In this document: positions 37,831 to 38,054 of the stretch, piece after piece | Layout of the letters: every line of letters starts with the position of its first letter | How positions within the stretch are numbered: the first letter of the stretch is position 1 | DNA from: a virus | Virus record (IMG/VR): IMGVR_UViG_3300007345_000101 | Span: 1 to 38,054 of that record | Length of the DNA stretch: 38,054 nt | Direction: 5' to 3' (one strand) | Made by a program: the position numbers and the translations under genes | Notes under the pieces: model-generated | The model's database searches: none | What the model saw: the letters and a program-made list of their open reading frames with translations, nothing else | What the model was told of the DNA's origin: nothing

Positions 37831-37991
37831 TCTGATAGAAATCTCTGATAAATCTGGGGGTTGACAAAGACTCTCTCCTGTGTTATGACGGGCTTTACTC
37901 ACAACGGCCCCGCACATTCTCTACACATTCTCAGACGGATTTTTAAAGGTTTATCTAAAGGTATTATTGGATAGTATCCAGAGAATTCTTC
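37831..37991. other. Non-coding stretch with short palindromes
   Basis: No credible gene on either strand. It holds GGATA-G-TATCC (37969-37979), GAGAATTCTTCTC (37981-37993) and, on the plus strand, TTGACA-17-TATGAC (37861-37889), which would point right against the direction of all genes here. Confidence 0.4.
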
Positions 37992-38054
37992 TCAATAATA
38001 TAACATTTCCAGCCATGTAGTTTTATCCATTTTTAATATATCTTGAAATGCTAA
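37992..38054 (-). CDS. Possible C-terminus of a gene entering from the right edge
   Basis: An open frame enters at the right edge and ends after LAFQDILKMDKTTWLEMLYY at a TGA (37992-37994). The last 20 residues look protein-like (helical, balanced composition), but the start is outside the window, so the call rests on little. Confidence 0.35.
   Translation of the reverse strand, partial: LAFQDILKMDKTTWLEMLYY

Noticed and set aside
37560-37860. A CRISPR array from the repeated CTAGTCGAGAT sites
   Set aside because: Repeats are about 14 bp, spacings are irregular (50 and 32 bp starts, then within a gene), and they sit on a promoter, so operator sites explain them better.
37861-37889. Plus-strand TTGACA-17-TATGAC promoter
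   Set aside because: It points right, where the only visible frame is on the minus strand; the -10 is four of six. Kept only as a note in the non-coding stretch.

Overview
The window looks like part of a T4-like marine contractile-tailed phage genome, most probably a cyanophage of the Kyanoviridae type. The main evidence is a run of virion genes in T4-like order on one strand: gp25, gp6, a giant gp7-position protein, gp8, a giant DUF4815-type protein, gp13, gp14, gp15 and gp16. Several tiny proteins also match, from memory, ones seen in Synechococcus/Prochlorococcus myoviruses (the 49-aa MAVRAKVGLNK protein, the 68-aa coiled-coil protein, the TYNGW/WETW protein and the MRKIE..MN protein). No database search was possible. 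Every gene I accept is on the minus strand, so transcription runs from the right edge to the left edge.

Left and centre (1-32,465) is the late structural block. In transcription order it holds gp25 and gp6 (baseplate wedge), a 4,749-aa protein in the gp7 position, gp8, a 2,461-aa DUF4815-type tail/baseplate protein, three small proteins (68, 112 and 72 aa), gp13 and gp14 (neck), gp15 (tail terminator), gp16 (small terminase), a 605-aa mosaic basic protein, a 103-aa protein sharing a domain with it, and the start of a large virion protein cut by the left edge. Most junctions overlap by 1-4 bases (TAATG, ATGA, TGATG), so the genes are probably translationally coupled. A perfect T4-type late promoter core (TATAAATA) precedes gp25 and a near match precedes gp8. 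The giant proteins, gp8 and gp14 share recurring short beta-type modules that seem to have spread among different virion proteins.

A short accessory block (32,490-34,436) holds a conserved 200-aa protein, two small proteins, a GT-A-type glycosyltransferase with its own strong sigma70-like promoter, and a 59-aa AbrB/MazE-like protein.

The right end (34,437-38,054) is a dense array of very small genes (45-117 aa), several below the usual annotation cutoff. It includes a HicA-like protein, a G+C-rich island (about 35,460-36,360) in which an 18-bp promoter-like element is repeated before three consecutive genes, a TAACAACAAC leader immediately before three start codons, two terminator-like hairpins, a nested stem-loop and a promoter flanked by repeated operator-like sites. 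This looks like an early/accessory region where each small gene has its own expression signals, unlike the tightly coupled structural operon.

No tRNA, rRNA, CRISPR array, insertion sequence or integrase was seen.
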